DNA from: Athripsodes cinereus
Lineage: Eukaryota; Arthropoda; Insecta; Trichoptera; Leptoceridae
Assembly (NCBI GenBank): GCA_947579605.1
Contig: OX388318.1
Location: forward strand, 2,604,001-2,668,000
Direction of reading: 5' to 3'
Length of the DNA stretch: 64,000 nt
The notes beneath the pieces were generated by a model, which worked only from the letters and a program-made list of their open reading frames with translations, did not search any database and was not told the DNA's origin. This document shows, piece by piece, positions 1 through 13,659 of this stretch (positions are counted from its first letter, which is position 1; the number at the start of each line of letters is the position of its first letter). The position numbers and the translations under genes are program-made.

Positions 1-780
1 CATTTCAAAATAATATTTCATAAACAAAGGAAAAGTTATCATTTTTTTGGTACATTAAATAAATACATAAGTTAATAAAAGAAAAACAATATAATTCACA
101 GCAAAATAATAATTATTTAAAATAAGATATATATGACATAAACTATGCACAAATAAAATAAATGCTGATAACACAAATTAAATATTATATATCTTCAAAT
201 GAGACTTTTGGAAAATAAACTATTCATTATTATTATAAGTACCAAACATTGTTTAAATTTTTATATCGGTCAAACCAGTAGGAAGATTCATACAAGGGTG
301 TATGAATATCTTAAGACCAAAAAGAATACTGAAAGGTTGACCGTACCAGAATATGGGACATAATTATTTTTGATATGAACAGTGTAGAATTGCCAAAAAA
401 AAATAAAGGGCTTGACATTCTAAAAGCATTGGAGATAAATAAATTTAATATGAACATTTGGTTCATGTTCAACAGCCTCGAATAATCGCCATTATTTCCT
501 CTCCCAAACCCACCTATAATCTCTCTCCTACCCTACCAAACATAACCACTCCTTTGTAATAATTTGTCTCTTCATTTTAAATTTTAATACTCGTAGGATA
601 AATAAACAAAACTTATTTATAGTACATTTAAACAGTGTTTTGTATTAATGATAAAAATTAATATAATTTTTAGTCATCAAATTGAAGAATATACCTGTCT
701 TTTACACCACGTTTAATATGGTACTGACAAAGAGACAGACAACCACATTTTCACTCATCTCTCTCACTTCTATCACATTC
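1..780. other. AT-rich intergenic DNA, no gene seen
   Basis: No open frame of note and no recognisable repeat boundary. The stretch is AT-rich, with a short pyrimidine-rich patch near 490-560. A 29-base unit starting 'gataatattattac' is duplicated in tandem at about 781-838, just before the LINE fragment that follows. Confidence 0.5.
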
Positions 781-834
781 GATAATATTATTACAAACAT
801 ATAATGATGTTGATAATATTATTACAAACATATA

Positions 835-1210
835 ATGATGGTGTTTTTGGCCTTGAAGGGTGTATTACCATCATATTTGTCGGAGATGTGCGAGATCGGG
901 ATCATCAGTGAAAGACGGCTCATGCTTCGCTCAGCACAGGGTGAGGCAAAATGCAGACTGATTGAGCCATCTCGATCTCGCAAAACAGGCTTTGGAGATA
1001 GAGCGTTTAGTGTTGCGGGTCCCAGATGTTGGAACAAGCTGCCACTGTGTCTGCGAGAGGAGGTGAATGGAGAGAGTTTTAAAAAAGGGCTGAAGACACA
1101 CCTTTTTGCTGGGAGTTTCGGGTGATGGATACGGTATACAGCGCCCTTGAGGTCATGTTATGAGTAAACGGCGCTTTACAAATTGTCCATATATATATAT
1201 ATATATATAA
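835..1210 (+). mobile_element. 5'-truncated L2/CR1-type LINE, C-terminus and 3' tail
   Basis: An open frame at 835-1125 encodes the far C-terminal part of a non-LTR reverse transcriptase protein. It carries the typical run RAFSVAGPRCWNKLP followed by SFKKGLKTHLF. After the stop comes a tail with 'gcgcccttgaggtcatgtta' and 'ggcgctttacaaattgtcc', then a (TA)n tract. A near-identical copy lies inverted at 61292-61607. Clade (L2 versus CR1) is inferred from the C-terminal pattern. Confidence 0.75.
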
Positions 1211-2716
1211 GAAACTGATGCAATAATTAACATTCAACTTGTGGAATAACGATCCTCTCCAACAGGGCAGAAACTAGCCCCTTTTATCCAGAGCATATCT
1301 GCGCCAATTAAGAATTGCCAAACCAACATTCAATTCAATGCTCCATTCTAATCTATCTACATGTGTCTTTAAATTATCTTTTCATCTTTAATTTTAGTCT
1401 TACAATCTTACAGTCTCTAGCTTTCAATTTTCACAATCTTTATTACAATGTAAAAAGTTCAGCAACTTAGGAACCTTTGTAATTTTTACAATATGATAGC
1501 TGAAGGAATGAATATTAAATTAATTAAATATATTATAAATGTATAAACAATATGTAAACTACATATTATCGAGATTCCAAATTCAGATTTCTATCTAGCA
1601 AGATCATAATTCTATCAGCCAAAAATCATTTAAAAATTAATAATGGTAAAAGTTAAAAAAATCTAAGTATAATACAGATTTTGAATAATTGTTTATGAAG
1701 AAAGAAGTGTTTATAGCGTGTGAAAAATACTTAAAAATAAATTAAAATTAAAAATATCACATATTAATAGGATAAAATCATTTTTGTTTTGGGAATTATT
1801 GATACAAATCTAAGTTATGGCTTTATTTTACAAATTCGTGATTTTTAAGGAGAATTTTTACATGTTATAGGTGTATGTATATCTAATGGTAATCAGATCC
1901 AAACAATGCCAACGTATTATTTTAAGTAAACTATCAATGATTTGTACATAAAAAATAAAGCATATCATATCACTAAAAGCACCGTTTAACACGCAAATAT
2001 TGTATGCTAGTTAATGATTACTGGGTGTGCCATGTCATGTTTTACTATACCAATGTTTCTGTGTACTGTTCGCGCTATTCTATGCGCATAATTATCATAT
2101 CCACTGGCGGAGAAATGTCGGTATAATAAACCAAAGGTGGCTTACCCAAAAATCATGAACTAATATCAGAAGCTCTCCACGAATACCTACAATCCATATT
2201 GAGTATTGTACATTCATAACATAAAGGTATATGTCCACTTAAAAGACAAAATCTTGAGATTTATATCCAAATTATATTATAAATTTATGTATACAGCACT
2301 AAATTAAGTGTTATGAAATTCTCATTAATAGCTGTAAACAAAAAATGTGCTATTGGCCACCTTCATAAACTCAGAATAGCTATTATGCTATCGGTTATAT
2401 CAGGCTCAGTGATGTGTTACTTTTCAACACAGAATACCACAATATATTGACTAGGTGTACCACAGAATGTTTCGGTTTAATCAGGATTAATGCTACAGTC
2501 TATGAATAGTAAACCATGAATAAAACATTTTTTTATAGGTAATGCTGTATGAATATCAGACACAAGAACAAATGTAAATGGCATATTTTGAACAAAATCA
2601 AATTTTGTCTATGGCAATAAAATACAAATTCTTCTAAGAGACTTCCTTGCCTACACTTGAGATAGATCTCTAAACATTTAAGTCTCAAACGGACACATAC
2701 CGTAACAAAATTGACT
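1211..2716. other. 3' flank of the TECPR2-like gene, no gene seen
   Basis: AT-rich sequence between a LINE fragment and the stop codon of the minus-strand gene. Its right part should contain the 3' untranslated region of that gene, but I could not fix a polyadenylation site. No coding frame, RNA gene or clear repeat was recognised. Confidence 0.4.
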
Positions 2717-3152
2717 TTAGACAAACTCCCAATCTTCCATTTCTTCGGTTGTCTCGCTATTCTTCCTCGGATTTGAAACCTTCCCCCGCTTTGGAGAATT
2801 AGGAACGTGTTCTATTTGAATTTCTTTTAAATTCCATACGTTAGGTATGGAGACACATTCAGGGGGAGAGATTGGTTTTTCTTCTGATAGTTGCCGTGAT
2901 AATTTGCCTGTCAATTTTTCTGAAGATATTTTCTTTCCTGGCGACACTGTTGTTTTAGTTTCGTTCAATACTGCAAACAGATTGTTTGGTTTTGCTGGAA
3001 TGCTATATTTTGTACTGAGATAAAATAAATCGGGTGAAGGAGGTTTTTTGTTGCTTTTTGTCACTGGTTCTAAGTCGAGTAGTTTAGCCAATATTTCCTC
3101 TTTGTCTCTGATTTCTTTCTCAATTGCCTCTGGAGATAATGTCAACGATTTG
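2717..3152 (-). CDS. Tecpr2-like: TECPR2-like exon 9, C-terminus with LIR
   Basis: Acceptor TTATAG|CAA, 436 bases to the TAA at 2717-2719. Begins with a charged, probably helical stretch (SPEAIEKEIRDKEEILAKLL), goes through a basic Ser/Pro-rich region and ends EEMEDWEFV. The last four residues fit the W-x-x-V LC3-interacting pattern with acidic residues before it, as at the C-terminus of vertebrate TECPR2. Confidence 0.85.
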
Positions 3153-6100
3153 CTATAACAAGGAGTAAAATAAATGTATCTGTAGAATCTTTGTAGTTGA
3201 TAATGTTATCTTAAGATTTATTCATATCAGATAATCTACTCAGAATTATTCAAGACACATTTCTAAGTACTCAATGAAACTACAGTCAGATTATTTTTAA
3301 TGTTGTCTGTCTCAATAAAATCTTAAGTAAAAATTAATCATGAATCTTGCTCTTGTACAAAAGGTATGTATGTATATTTTTTCGAAAATACTATGAATGT
3401 GTATGAAAGTGATAAAATTAAAACATGCTACAATATGACACTAACAAAAGAATAAGATACAAAAAATAGTTTCACACTCAATCAAATACATTTTTAAAAC
3501 ACCCTCACGCATAACTTTTATACTTAAGGGTAGGAGACTGTTGTTTTGGATAATTTTTTTTTTAGAAAGATATATCTGGGTTTTGTTTGTTTTAAACCCA
3601 AATACAACCATATACACCTTTCACAGTAAGCTACAAAAAGCATGTGTCGTGAATGGGGAGTTTGCCGGTACCTGGTATCGAACCACGGACCCCTTGTTCA
3701 CGAGGCCGAAACTCTACCTCCAGGCTACCGACGAACTCAATAATATCAACTAGAATAATAATAATCGCAGAAGTGCGATAAATTAGCCCATTTTATTGAA
3801 ACAAATAGAATCTAGTAAAGAAACATAATGATTAGGCATAAGTTCATAGCAGAAGATCAGAAAGTTTGGGGATCAATTGCTTTAGAAGACATGCTATACA
3901 AGGCACTGAAAACTATGTGTAAAATTGATAATTTAATATTAAGATTTGATAATAATATTCTTACCTCATCCTTTGATTAACACCTGCGAGTTTACTGTTT
4001 GGTTTATCACATTTATTTTCAATATTCTCACAGCTATTATCGTTACTATTATTCAGCCTCTTACTCTTATGAGAATCAGGAAGGACAAATGTCTCACAGT
4101 TCTCCACATCGAGATCAATCAGATTATTACATTTACTTTTCTTCGTACGATACATTACTTCGTTATTACAAGCAGTTTCGTGATTTAAAGAAGATTGATT
4201 TTCGATATTAATGCTCGCCAACTCATTAGCGACATTCTCATTATTTGGATCTGTTCCATCGTCAATAATTCCATCTTTTCCTCCCATAAAGTTGTCGACT
4301 AGTTTATCCAGTAAATTTGTATTAATATCGGGTGGTAACTCTTTAATTCTGGGCAACTCTAAGCATTCTTCAGCTCTACTAACATCCAGAGATTCTTGAG
4401 ATAGCTTATTCTCTTTCAGAGTGGTGACCAAGTTATTGCAATGTTCCGTCATATCGGAGAAATGTATTTGTACTTCGGACGATGTGAATTCTTTCAAAGT
4501 ATTTACAGCTGTTCTGAGTGGATTTGTTAGGGATTTTGACATCATATTTTCATCTGAGAAAAAATAAAAAAACAAACAATTTTTGTAATATAAATAATTT
4601 ATATATTTCATACTAATTAACATGCGTCAGTAACATATGAAAAGATGAAAATAAATAACATATAAATAAAATAATAGAAATCAACTGCACCATAATAAGT
4701 AGGATAACTAATAAGATAAATAATAAGTGTAGCAAGTATTATAATTTTTGGTAAATCTTAAGCAAATACATAACAAATAGTATAAAGCACAAACATTCTG
4801 CAAATAAACAGACAAATCAAACATTAAGGAGCATCTAAAGGCATATAGATCTAAATTATTGAAAATACTTTTAATTTGTAGTATACTCATTTCAAAGAAA
4901 AACTTTTAAACTGTGACAATGGCCAGGTGTGCACCAAAACTGCAAACAAAACTTGAACAAAGAAAGAATGAACAAATTGTGTTTTCTTTTTTTTTTCTGT
5001 TCCACATTGAAAAGGAAAATAGAGATAAAAACATTTGTTCACTGTCCTAATGCGAACATACATAATAACTATCAGAAATATATCAATAGACCATTTTTCA
5101 AAATAAAAATCTACATTTTTTATAAAATATAAACCCAACAAAACCTTTATAGTAAGGAGCACACTTGTCGTGACAGTAGGTTAGTCAATAGAGAAATTTG
5201 AACCATAGATTGAACCAATTGAATATAGAGATTATACTTCCAAGCTACCAATCCACTAAATTTACCTAATTCTTTAAGTTTGCAAACAGGCAACTATTGA
5301 ATTGATTATAAATAAAATTATTTAACATAGGTACATAAAACTACACATTAATTTAGTTAAGTACATTACTAATACTTAATAAAAGAAAATACTCTTAATA
5401 TAGCCTTCAATATATCAATAAATATATCTTCTAAATTAGGATTTGTTCTACGAAAACACAAAGTAAGCAGGTTACCTGCTTTCCGTTGCCTGCGTCTACC
5501 AGCCCAATGAATTGTTCCATGCATTTCAATGAACATGCGCGTAGTAAAAGCAGAAACGCCGATCAGCGCAGGCAACATGCTTCCTTTGTGTTTTCACTCT
5601 TAGTTACGAGATGTCATTTTTCAGTGCGGTCATTCAAAAGTTTTTTATACAAAATTACAATATTTGCTTTTAACATGTTTATTAACACAAAAATAGGTAC
5701 TGTCAAAAATTACTGCGCATGATTGCTATTAACCACATTGGCCAGTTTCATAATAAAGAGCCTCCTCAAATTTTCGCAGAATAAATATTTTTAGTAGTAA
5801 CTAATAACTTGACATCTTGGACTTCATCATAAGGGGATTTTATCTTTGTCTCACTTCTTTATTAAGTTCCCTGATATCATGTTATAATCACATTTTGTTG
5901 CTTTAACAAAAATTAGACATATTTTCTTCATTTATGATTATCACAAAATATAACACATCTTCAAGGTAAGTGAATTTGTCATCAAAAAGAGCATAACAAG
6001 GACTATGTTCATAAGTAACTTTGTCCAAAATTCAACAGAGTAGTTTCACTCCCACATACAATATGTATTGATTGAGTTGACATTTGTTTCGTAAAACTTC

Positions 6101-9100
6101 ATATTTTTTTTACAAATTTTTTGTGTAACTTGTTTTTGACTTATGAATTGTGAATTTATTATTATCAAAACTACGAATTGAAACTAGATCACTTCTTAAA
6201 TATTATACAAAACAGTAAATTAAAACCATTTGGTTTTTTACACAAATAAATCAGACTAACATGATGTGTCATGACGAGATGGATGAAGAATTCTTTAAAT
6301 ATGTGATTTGTTACAGATTGGATTCTAGCAGAAAAAGCAAAAAATTAAAATTATTATATTTAAAAGCTATAATTTTTTTTTAATACTCTAAAGTAGCAAC
6401 AAAATACTTTGTTAAGTAACAAGCAATACTACAAAAGACATCAAAAATGGGCACAGTATTTCAAAAATCAATATTCATAAAATCTTGCCATATAGATAAT
6501 TCATGCCAATAAATAATAAAAAAAATAATACAAAACATAGCTGCCAAAAATTAGTACAAAACTTACACATTATATTATTTTGTAGCAATGTAATACTTAT
6601 TGTTAATAAATACTTGGGAATTTAATGTGTTAAATATGGTCTAGGCAAGCTGTCTCCAGAGCAATAAAAAAACAATCAGACATGTTGACTATATCGGTAA
6701 ATATTTGTTGGTAATAATAACAATAGTACTCCAGCAGGAACAAGTTTGTGTAAAAAATATTAAAGTTGAATGTAATTGTTCAAAATAAAGAATTCCTTTC
6801 TTCTTTGAATTCTTGAAAGAGCTGTAAACACTTCTTTCGGTAGCACACAAAAGACAAACCTTTTTTATTCAGAGTGACTCTTCAGTGATTTCTTCTCACA
6901 ATATTCCTAATTTGGTTTATTTAGACCACTGGAGAATTTTTATATGGAAAAACAGGTCTTATATTGGTCAAGTGTTGATACTTTAGCCAAGTGCTCTTTG
7001 CATTAGCACTCATAATACAACATTCATATCTTAGTTTGGGAATAGCTCGATCTGTGTGAATTGTCTATGCATGTTATATTCCCAGGCATATTCAGGACTA
7101 TCGTCTTTCCCATATCACAGCAATAGGTCGCAGGATTTTGCAAAATGCATCCCTAACAATGTTTTAATCATAAGATTGATTTTAATAAGTCTTTTGACTC
7201 TCCAGTAAAGTTTTTACATGCGTAATGTGTTTTAATCCATCTACTCTAATCCAGTAACTTGCCCCGACCTTCCAAAGAACTTGGTTAAATCATATTCTAT
7301 TAATACTTTGGATACAGCTAATTCCATACTGAGAGGTAATCTATTATAGTTAAGGGAGCTACAATACAATGGGACTTTTACTTTGGAGTTTATAATAATA
7401 CATAGCAGTGCGAAGTAGTACTATTTCTTGGACAAACCTGGAGACTCCAGCAGAGAGTCTGGCTCGTGCGACAGTCTGATGAGGCTTCTATCACCTTCCA
7501 AAATGAAAATCTCATTCTTATTGACTGCAATCGATATAATACTGAAAACATTTATAAAATATTACGAATCAAATAAAGGCTACGTACAAGTAATAATGTG
7601 GGTTAATTGATTAATCTTTTTTAAAAAAAAAAAAAAAAAATAATAATAATAATGGTAAGAAATACAACTTTTGTATGAACTAGCCTTTTATTAATTTATT
7701 AAATATATTTTATGCGATATTGTATTTTTTTTTTGTACAATTGCATATAATCAGTTTACAATTAATAAAAAATAAATAATTTAACCTTCTGTGTTCAGTT
7801 GAAGATATTACTGGCAAAAATACACTCTGTGTCCATTTCATTAATATACTCAATTGCCTTTGACTTGACCTGATCTGTATCTTCAGAAGATTTACTTAGT
7901 TAATCCTCCACAATATGGCTCATCATTTCAATCTGACCACATGCGCATAGTGAGTTATCTTCTGCCACACAAGCGGAGAAGATAAAATAACAAATATAAA
8001 CTACAAACTATACAAACTACCTTCTAAGATTATCCACCACAGCGACAGCAACCAGTGAAGTGGGATTGACAACATACAGCAGATCATCATGATAGCTTAC
8101 TATATATTTATCCCTGTACACGTACAGAGGGCCAAAGCTAGCGTCCTTCGGTGATTTAACTCTTTTCTTTTGTGCTGGATTCAATATCTCCGCTTGACTA
8201 ATTGGATTAGACAATGCTTCCTGTAAAGAATAAAGAATTAGAACTGATAAAAGACCACTTATTAAACATTGGTGCAACCTTAAAGCTTTTGCCAAGTGCG
8301 GGATAGCAAGAAGACCCACTAAATGTAATAAACAGGTAGTCTGATGTAAAAGAAATAAGACACTCAGGACAAGTGGCATTTGTCATCGTTGGTAATAGGA
8401 CAAACCATCCATCCAGAAAGATTAAATTCATATGGATAGGACAACCTGCATTTTCACTAGTTCCTACACATGTAAAGGATTCTGAAATAGCTATATAATT
8501 TTCTCTCTGTGTCACATTTTTTCAGAAACTTCATTATTATCTGGTGAGTGTTTAAATCAAAGTCTATAGTTAATATTTTGGTTAGCTGGAAGACATTGCC
8601 ACCTTGCCAATTGCTCATGATTTTTTTTTATCAATAAAGTGTTATGATTATTATTAGGCTGGACAGAGTGGTGCAGAGGTAACACTCTTGCCTTTGAGTC
8701 ACAAGGTCTCGGGTTGATTCCCAGCCAGGGCACAATAAAGAATTAGCCTTTTCAAATTGTTCCGTGTCTGGGTGTTAAATGTATATGTGCATGGTACATT
8801 ATATATATGTATATTGTTGTGTTAGTACTCATAATACAAGATTTGTATCTAAGTTTGGGATTAACTCAATCTGTGTGAATTATTTATACAATCATGTTAT
8901 GTTATTGTTTATACAATCATGTTATGTTATTGTTTATACAATCATGTTATGTTATTGTTTATACAATCATGTTATGTTATTGTTTATACAATCATGTTAT
9001 GTTATTGTTTATACAATCATGTTATGTTATTGTTTATACAATCATGTTATGTTATTGTTTATACAATCATGTTATGTTATTGTTTATACAATCATGTTAT

Positions 9101-12100
9101 GTTATTGTTTATACAATCATGTTATGTTATTGTTTATACAATCATGTTATGTTATTGTTTATACAATCATGTTATGTTATTGAAAGTCACATCATTTTCT
9201 GTTAAGATCAGTACAACTTTTACCAATGATAGTAATAAATCTTTATTGACCAATGTGTAATACAGTTAGTGATCTTTTATAATTACCTTAAAGAGTAAAG
9301 TTTGCAGGACATTGCCCTGCTTGTCAGAGGTCCACACTCGGAGTCCAGGTCGGGCACAGTATATACTGACATCACTTGGTTTTTCATAGTTGAAATGGAA
9401 GATTCCACCCAACTTAGAAAGGCTAAAACATAAACAGAATAATCAGAGGAATTATAAAATATTTAATAAGAAGTATAATATTAAACATAAAGTAGAAATT
9501 GGTTTGTAAGAACACGCTTCCCATTAAAAATTGGTTAGTAAAAAATAATGCCCTGATCCAGACAAAATATTTCTAAAACAATGGCCTTATTTTTTTTTGT
9601 TATTGTGATTTAAGTTACCTATTATGTGCTGTTGTGTTTGAATTAATAAAAAAATAAAAAAAAAATTGTTAAAGGTAAAAACTATTGTGATCCACATAAA
9701 TTTGTACTAATAATATTCCAATATATCTATGTAGGAACTGAATTAAAATCGTCTACTAAAGAGTTAAGAGGCAGAACTGCAAAAAGTATTTATAATCTTA
9801 AAAAAATGCATTCACTAAAGAATGTATATTTATCTATACCAAAGTGGCAGTGGCATCCTCAAAGTGAGACAGCCAGTGCATTCACCGATTGTGATAAACA
9901 TACAGATTGTCCTTTTTGTGTTATAAAATATAGGATATTCAGGATGGGTACATGGATATGTCTCATCACTGAAATGAAGATATTAAATGGATTACACATG
10001 ATGTTTTACGATTATCTGCCTTTTACAGGACACTCGAAATTTTACAGAAAAGAGTGGGAGACCAATTCTATTTTTTGTTTATCCCAGGATTACAAACGAA
10101 TAAATAAAAAAAATATTCATACCTTTTCCTGTCTCTCTTTCCGACCTGGTTGACTTCCCACTTGGCCAGATCCTTCTTGTGGCAGAGGATACTCCTAAAG
10201 ACACTGGACACCAGCAGGTAGTTTTGGTAATAGCTTATCTGTACTATCTCGTACGTCTCATTAATTATCTCAGACGACTTACACAAATGCTGGAAAAGTA
10301 TAAGATCAAAACATTTTAAAACTTGATTTTTAATTGATTAAAAGAAGGAGTGTAAGGAAATGAAGACGTCAAGAAAGTGAAATAAATGTGCAAGGATACG
10401 TTTGTTAGACATGTGATAAGATTAAAAACATTACAATTTTAATATCTAACTGAAAAAATTATATTGTATTCTCACCATATAAAAATCTATTTCAGTCATT
10501 ACAACCAGTCCATTTTTATCCCCGGAGAAGAGTCGCATTCCATTCTTGGACCACTCAATGTAAGTTATTTCAGAGTGGTGGAGATCTCCCACAGTGTACC
10601 TGGAATCAATGAATTTATATCAACAAAATTAAAGTGATAAATAGCAAAATGGTGCAATATTCATAGTTATTGTATTCAGTGTTTCATAAAGCAATTATTA
10701 TAGCTATATTTTAATCTAAACTAAGGTGTTTGGGCATGTGGAAAGAATAAAATAGGATAGAATGACCAAAAAAAAATATATGGCGGAGGGAAGGATGCCT
10801 GGGAACGAGGCTGTCCGATGATTAAATGACAAGATTTTATGAATTAGATACTACAGGAAAGACACAAATAGGAGATCATACATGAGATATAGAATGCCAG
10901 TAATGGAAGTAAAAAGTATAAAGTTTAATTTATCGACCGACGTTTCTTGGTGGAAGTTCATATGGGTTAGTTGGAAGATATCGCGCTTCTGCGATAAACT
11001 CGCCCATTGCACAATTTTTTTTTGTATAGTTAAATTGAATATTTTCATATGTTGTTTTTTTTGTGCAATAAAGTTTTTTATTATTATTATTATATTAATA
11101 ATTTTAAAATGAAACACAATATGTAGTTATTCCACTATTGACTTTATTTATTTTAGCGAGCCGGCTTTCAAGAGCTTCCGCTCTCATCGTCAGGCAAAAG
11201 TAAAATTGCCTATTCAATTAGTCAATAAACTCAACTCAACAGAGTAGTACCGTGTTTTTTCTCTCTCCATTTAATAAATTCATTACTAAGGTTAGAGATT
11301 GTGTACAAAGGTGATATTATATGTGTATATAGTGTTTTTCACTGCGAATCTTTTGATGTGAACTGTTGTAACGTATGAGACTTTGTTTTAATATAAAACC
11401 ATTAATATATCGTGTGGACAATTTAATTCAGTATTGTCACACAACTCTTATCAAGTGCAAGTGCACCTAATCATAAATACTTTCAAATAAAACACCTGGC
11501 AGGGGATCCTTAACCTTTTTTTTAACGCGGCTAATTTAAATATCCCAATAAAATGTCTGGAAGAAAAGTCAAATGCAACCATTGCTCGAACACAGTAAGC
11601 CCTAAAAAATATTTACGTTGTGCTCGCTGCAAATCAGCGTTCCACTACTCCTGTGGTGGCACAACGGAAGAAAATTATCGAATTCTTTCCCAGATTTCCA
11701 AGATTTCCTGGAAGTGCACAGAGTGTAAAACACAGGATCCTAGATCCGGAGCGTCTACGCCAAATTCAGATGGAGCCAATAATGATCAGCGCTCACGTGC
11801 TACCTCATTGTCGGATGGTAATTCTCATTTGGAGGATCAGACAAGAGAGCTCAAAAATTTTTTCAAAAGTGAATTGAGTGGAATTCAAAACGAGATGGCA
11901 GTGCTGACTCAAACTATCACGGCTATCGTAGACTCTAGATTATCCGAATTGATAGCGAGAATGGATCAGTTGGAGGCAGATAATGTGGATCTCAGAGACA
12001 GGATTGCTGAATTGGAAGCGAGGGCGCCGGAGGTCAAGGCTCTGGAGAGGGATGTGGCTTTACTGCATGGTAGAAATGTTGAACAGCAGAAACAGGATGA

Positions 12101-13624
12101 CGTCAGAGAACAAGCAGCCAAATTGTATAACATCGAAATTAGGGGGATCCATGAGTCAAGAAGTGAATCCTTACCGGAGATCCTTAAATCTATAGTGAGG
12201 GTCACAGGGTGTGCTCTTGACATCGGTGAGGTGGACTTTATGGTGAGAACTAGAACGAGGAACAAAAACGTACCGAAGCCAATTGTTGTTAAGTTTCTTC
12301 GGAGAATATCTAGAGACACGTTTTTGGCATCAATCAGAATGAAGAAGAGGACCATCACAACGCTTGACATCGGAGTTGAGGGACCAGTAAATAATATTAT
12401 TGTAAGTGAACATCTAACATTGAAAAATAAAAAGCTTCTCTTCGAAACACGTCAGCTTGCCAAGGAGAAGGACTACAAGTTTGCGTGGACGAGAAATGGA
12501 AGGATTTTTTTAAGAAAGGACGAGGGAACGCACAAGATTCTTATAACCAGCGAAAAGGATTTGGCAACTATAAAATAGAAGATATATATATGAATCCATG
12601 TGATGTTACTTATTACATATTGCTGACTATTGTTGTGACTCCTTTTTCTTTCCTCTCTTGTTACTTTGCTTTTCATCATGCTCCTGATGGTGTATATTCT
12701 TCCTGTCTTCCTTCTCTACTTAATTTGCTGTTGATTGACATATTCAATGTATTTTTCAAAAAATATTTTACACAAATTGGGAACACAAATCAATGGTTTT
12801 TGTTTCCTGATTCAAATATTCTAGATAGTACTTACACACTAACACTAACAAACAACTCCACAAACTACATTGTACAGAAAATTTCACTAATACAACCACA
12901 TCTGTACGAACTATCGTTGCGATGCACTCAGCCACAGTCAAGAAAGTGTTTCCCAAATGGTGGATCAATCGGACCAACCATTGAAATATTTATATTTGTT
13001 TTACTTTTGATACTGATTTATTTTGTTTTGATTTATAATATTTGTGTTGCGTATCCGCTGTTGTTTTGCGTTGTCCATGTCGTCGAATATCATATTGAAT
13101 GCAGAATATATAAAACACAGGCACTGATCAATTAGAAATATACCTACAAAATGTGAGAGGACTTCGAACTAAAACAAATGAGATATTACTTAATTGCATG
13201 CAGAATTGTTATGATGTTATCTGTCTAACGGAAACATGGTTAAATGATAACTTTTTCTCGTCAGAAATGTTTGATCAGAGATACATTGTTTTCAGAAGAG
13301 ACAGACCCAGTTTAAATTCTAGAGTAGGTGGTGGCGTCCTTATTGCAATTAAGTCGAGCCTCAATCCCAAACATCAAAAGTTGTGGTCATCCTCAGCTGA
13401 GGATTTATGGATTTCAATCCCTATAAACTTACGTGATAGTATCCATATATGTTGTGCATATATTTCACCTGGAAACGACCACTTATTAAACCTCTCATCG
13501 CATCTAAACGAAGTGGATGAAATATATGCGAGACACCCAGATGACACATTCATCATTACAGGAGACTATAATCTTCCTCATATAAATTGGGTCTTGGACT
13601 CTGGTTCTATACCGGCTGTTGGTG

Positions 13625-13659
<35 letters not shown>

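Noticed and set aside
5470..5580. Fold-back with 'ttgcctgcg' and 'cgcaggcaa'
   Set aside because: Only about 10 bases pair and no family was found.
8207..8515. Minus-strand frame of 102 codons beside exon 6 of the TECPR2-like gene
   Set aside because: Different frame from the exon, crosses the splice acceptor and shows no known motif.
8660..8735. tRNA-like segment with A and B boxes
   Set aside because: A long SINE tail is attached, and the tail recurs elsewhere without the head; scored as a SINE.
8886..9182. Regular repeats that could suggest a CRISPR array
   Set aside because: No spacers: the units are directly joined and the setting is a eukaryotic intron.
8779..9260. Three overlapping open frames of 103-134 codons rich in Cys, Tyr and Val
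   Set aside because: They are the 25-bp tandem array read in different frames; each frame repeats the same 25 residues.
11966..12370. Minus-strand frame of 134 codons within LINE ORF1
   Set aside because: Shadow of the ORF1 coding frame.
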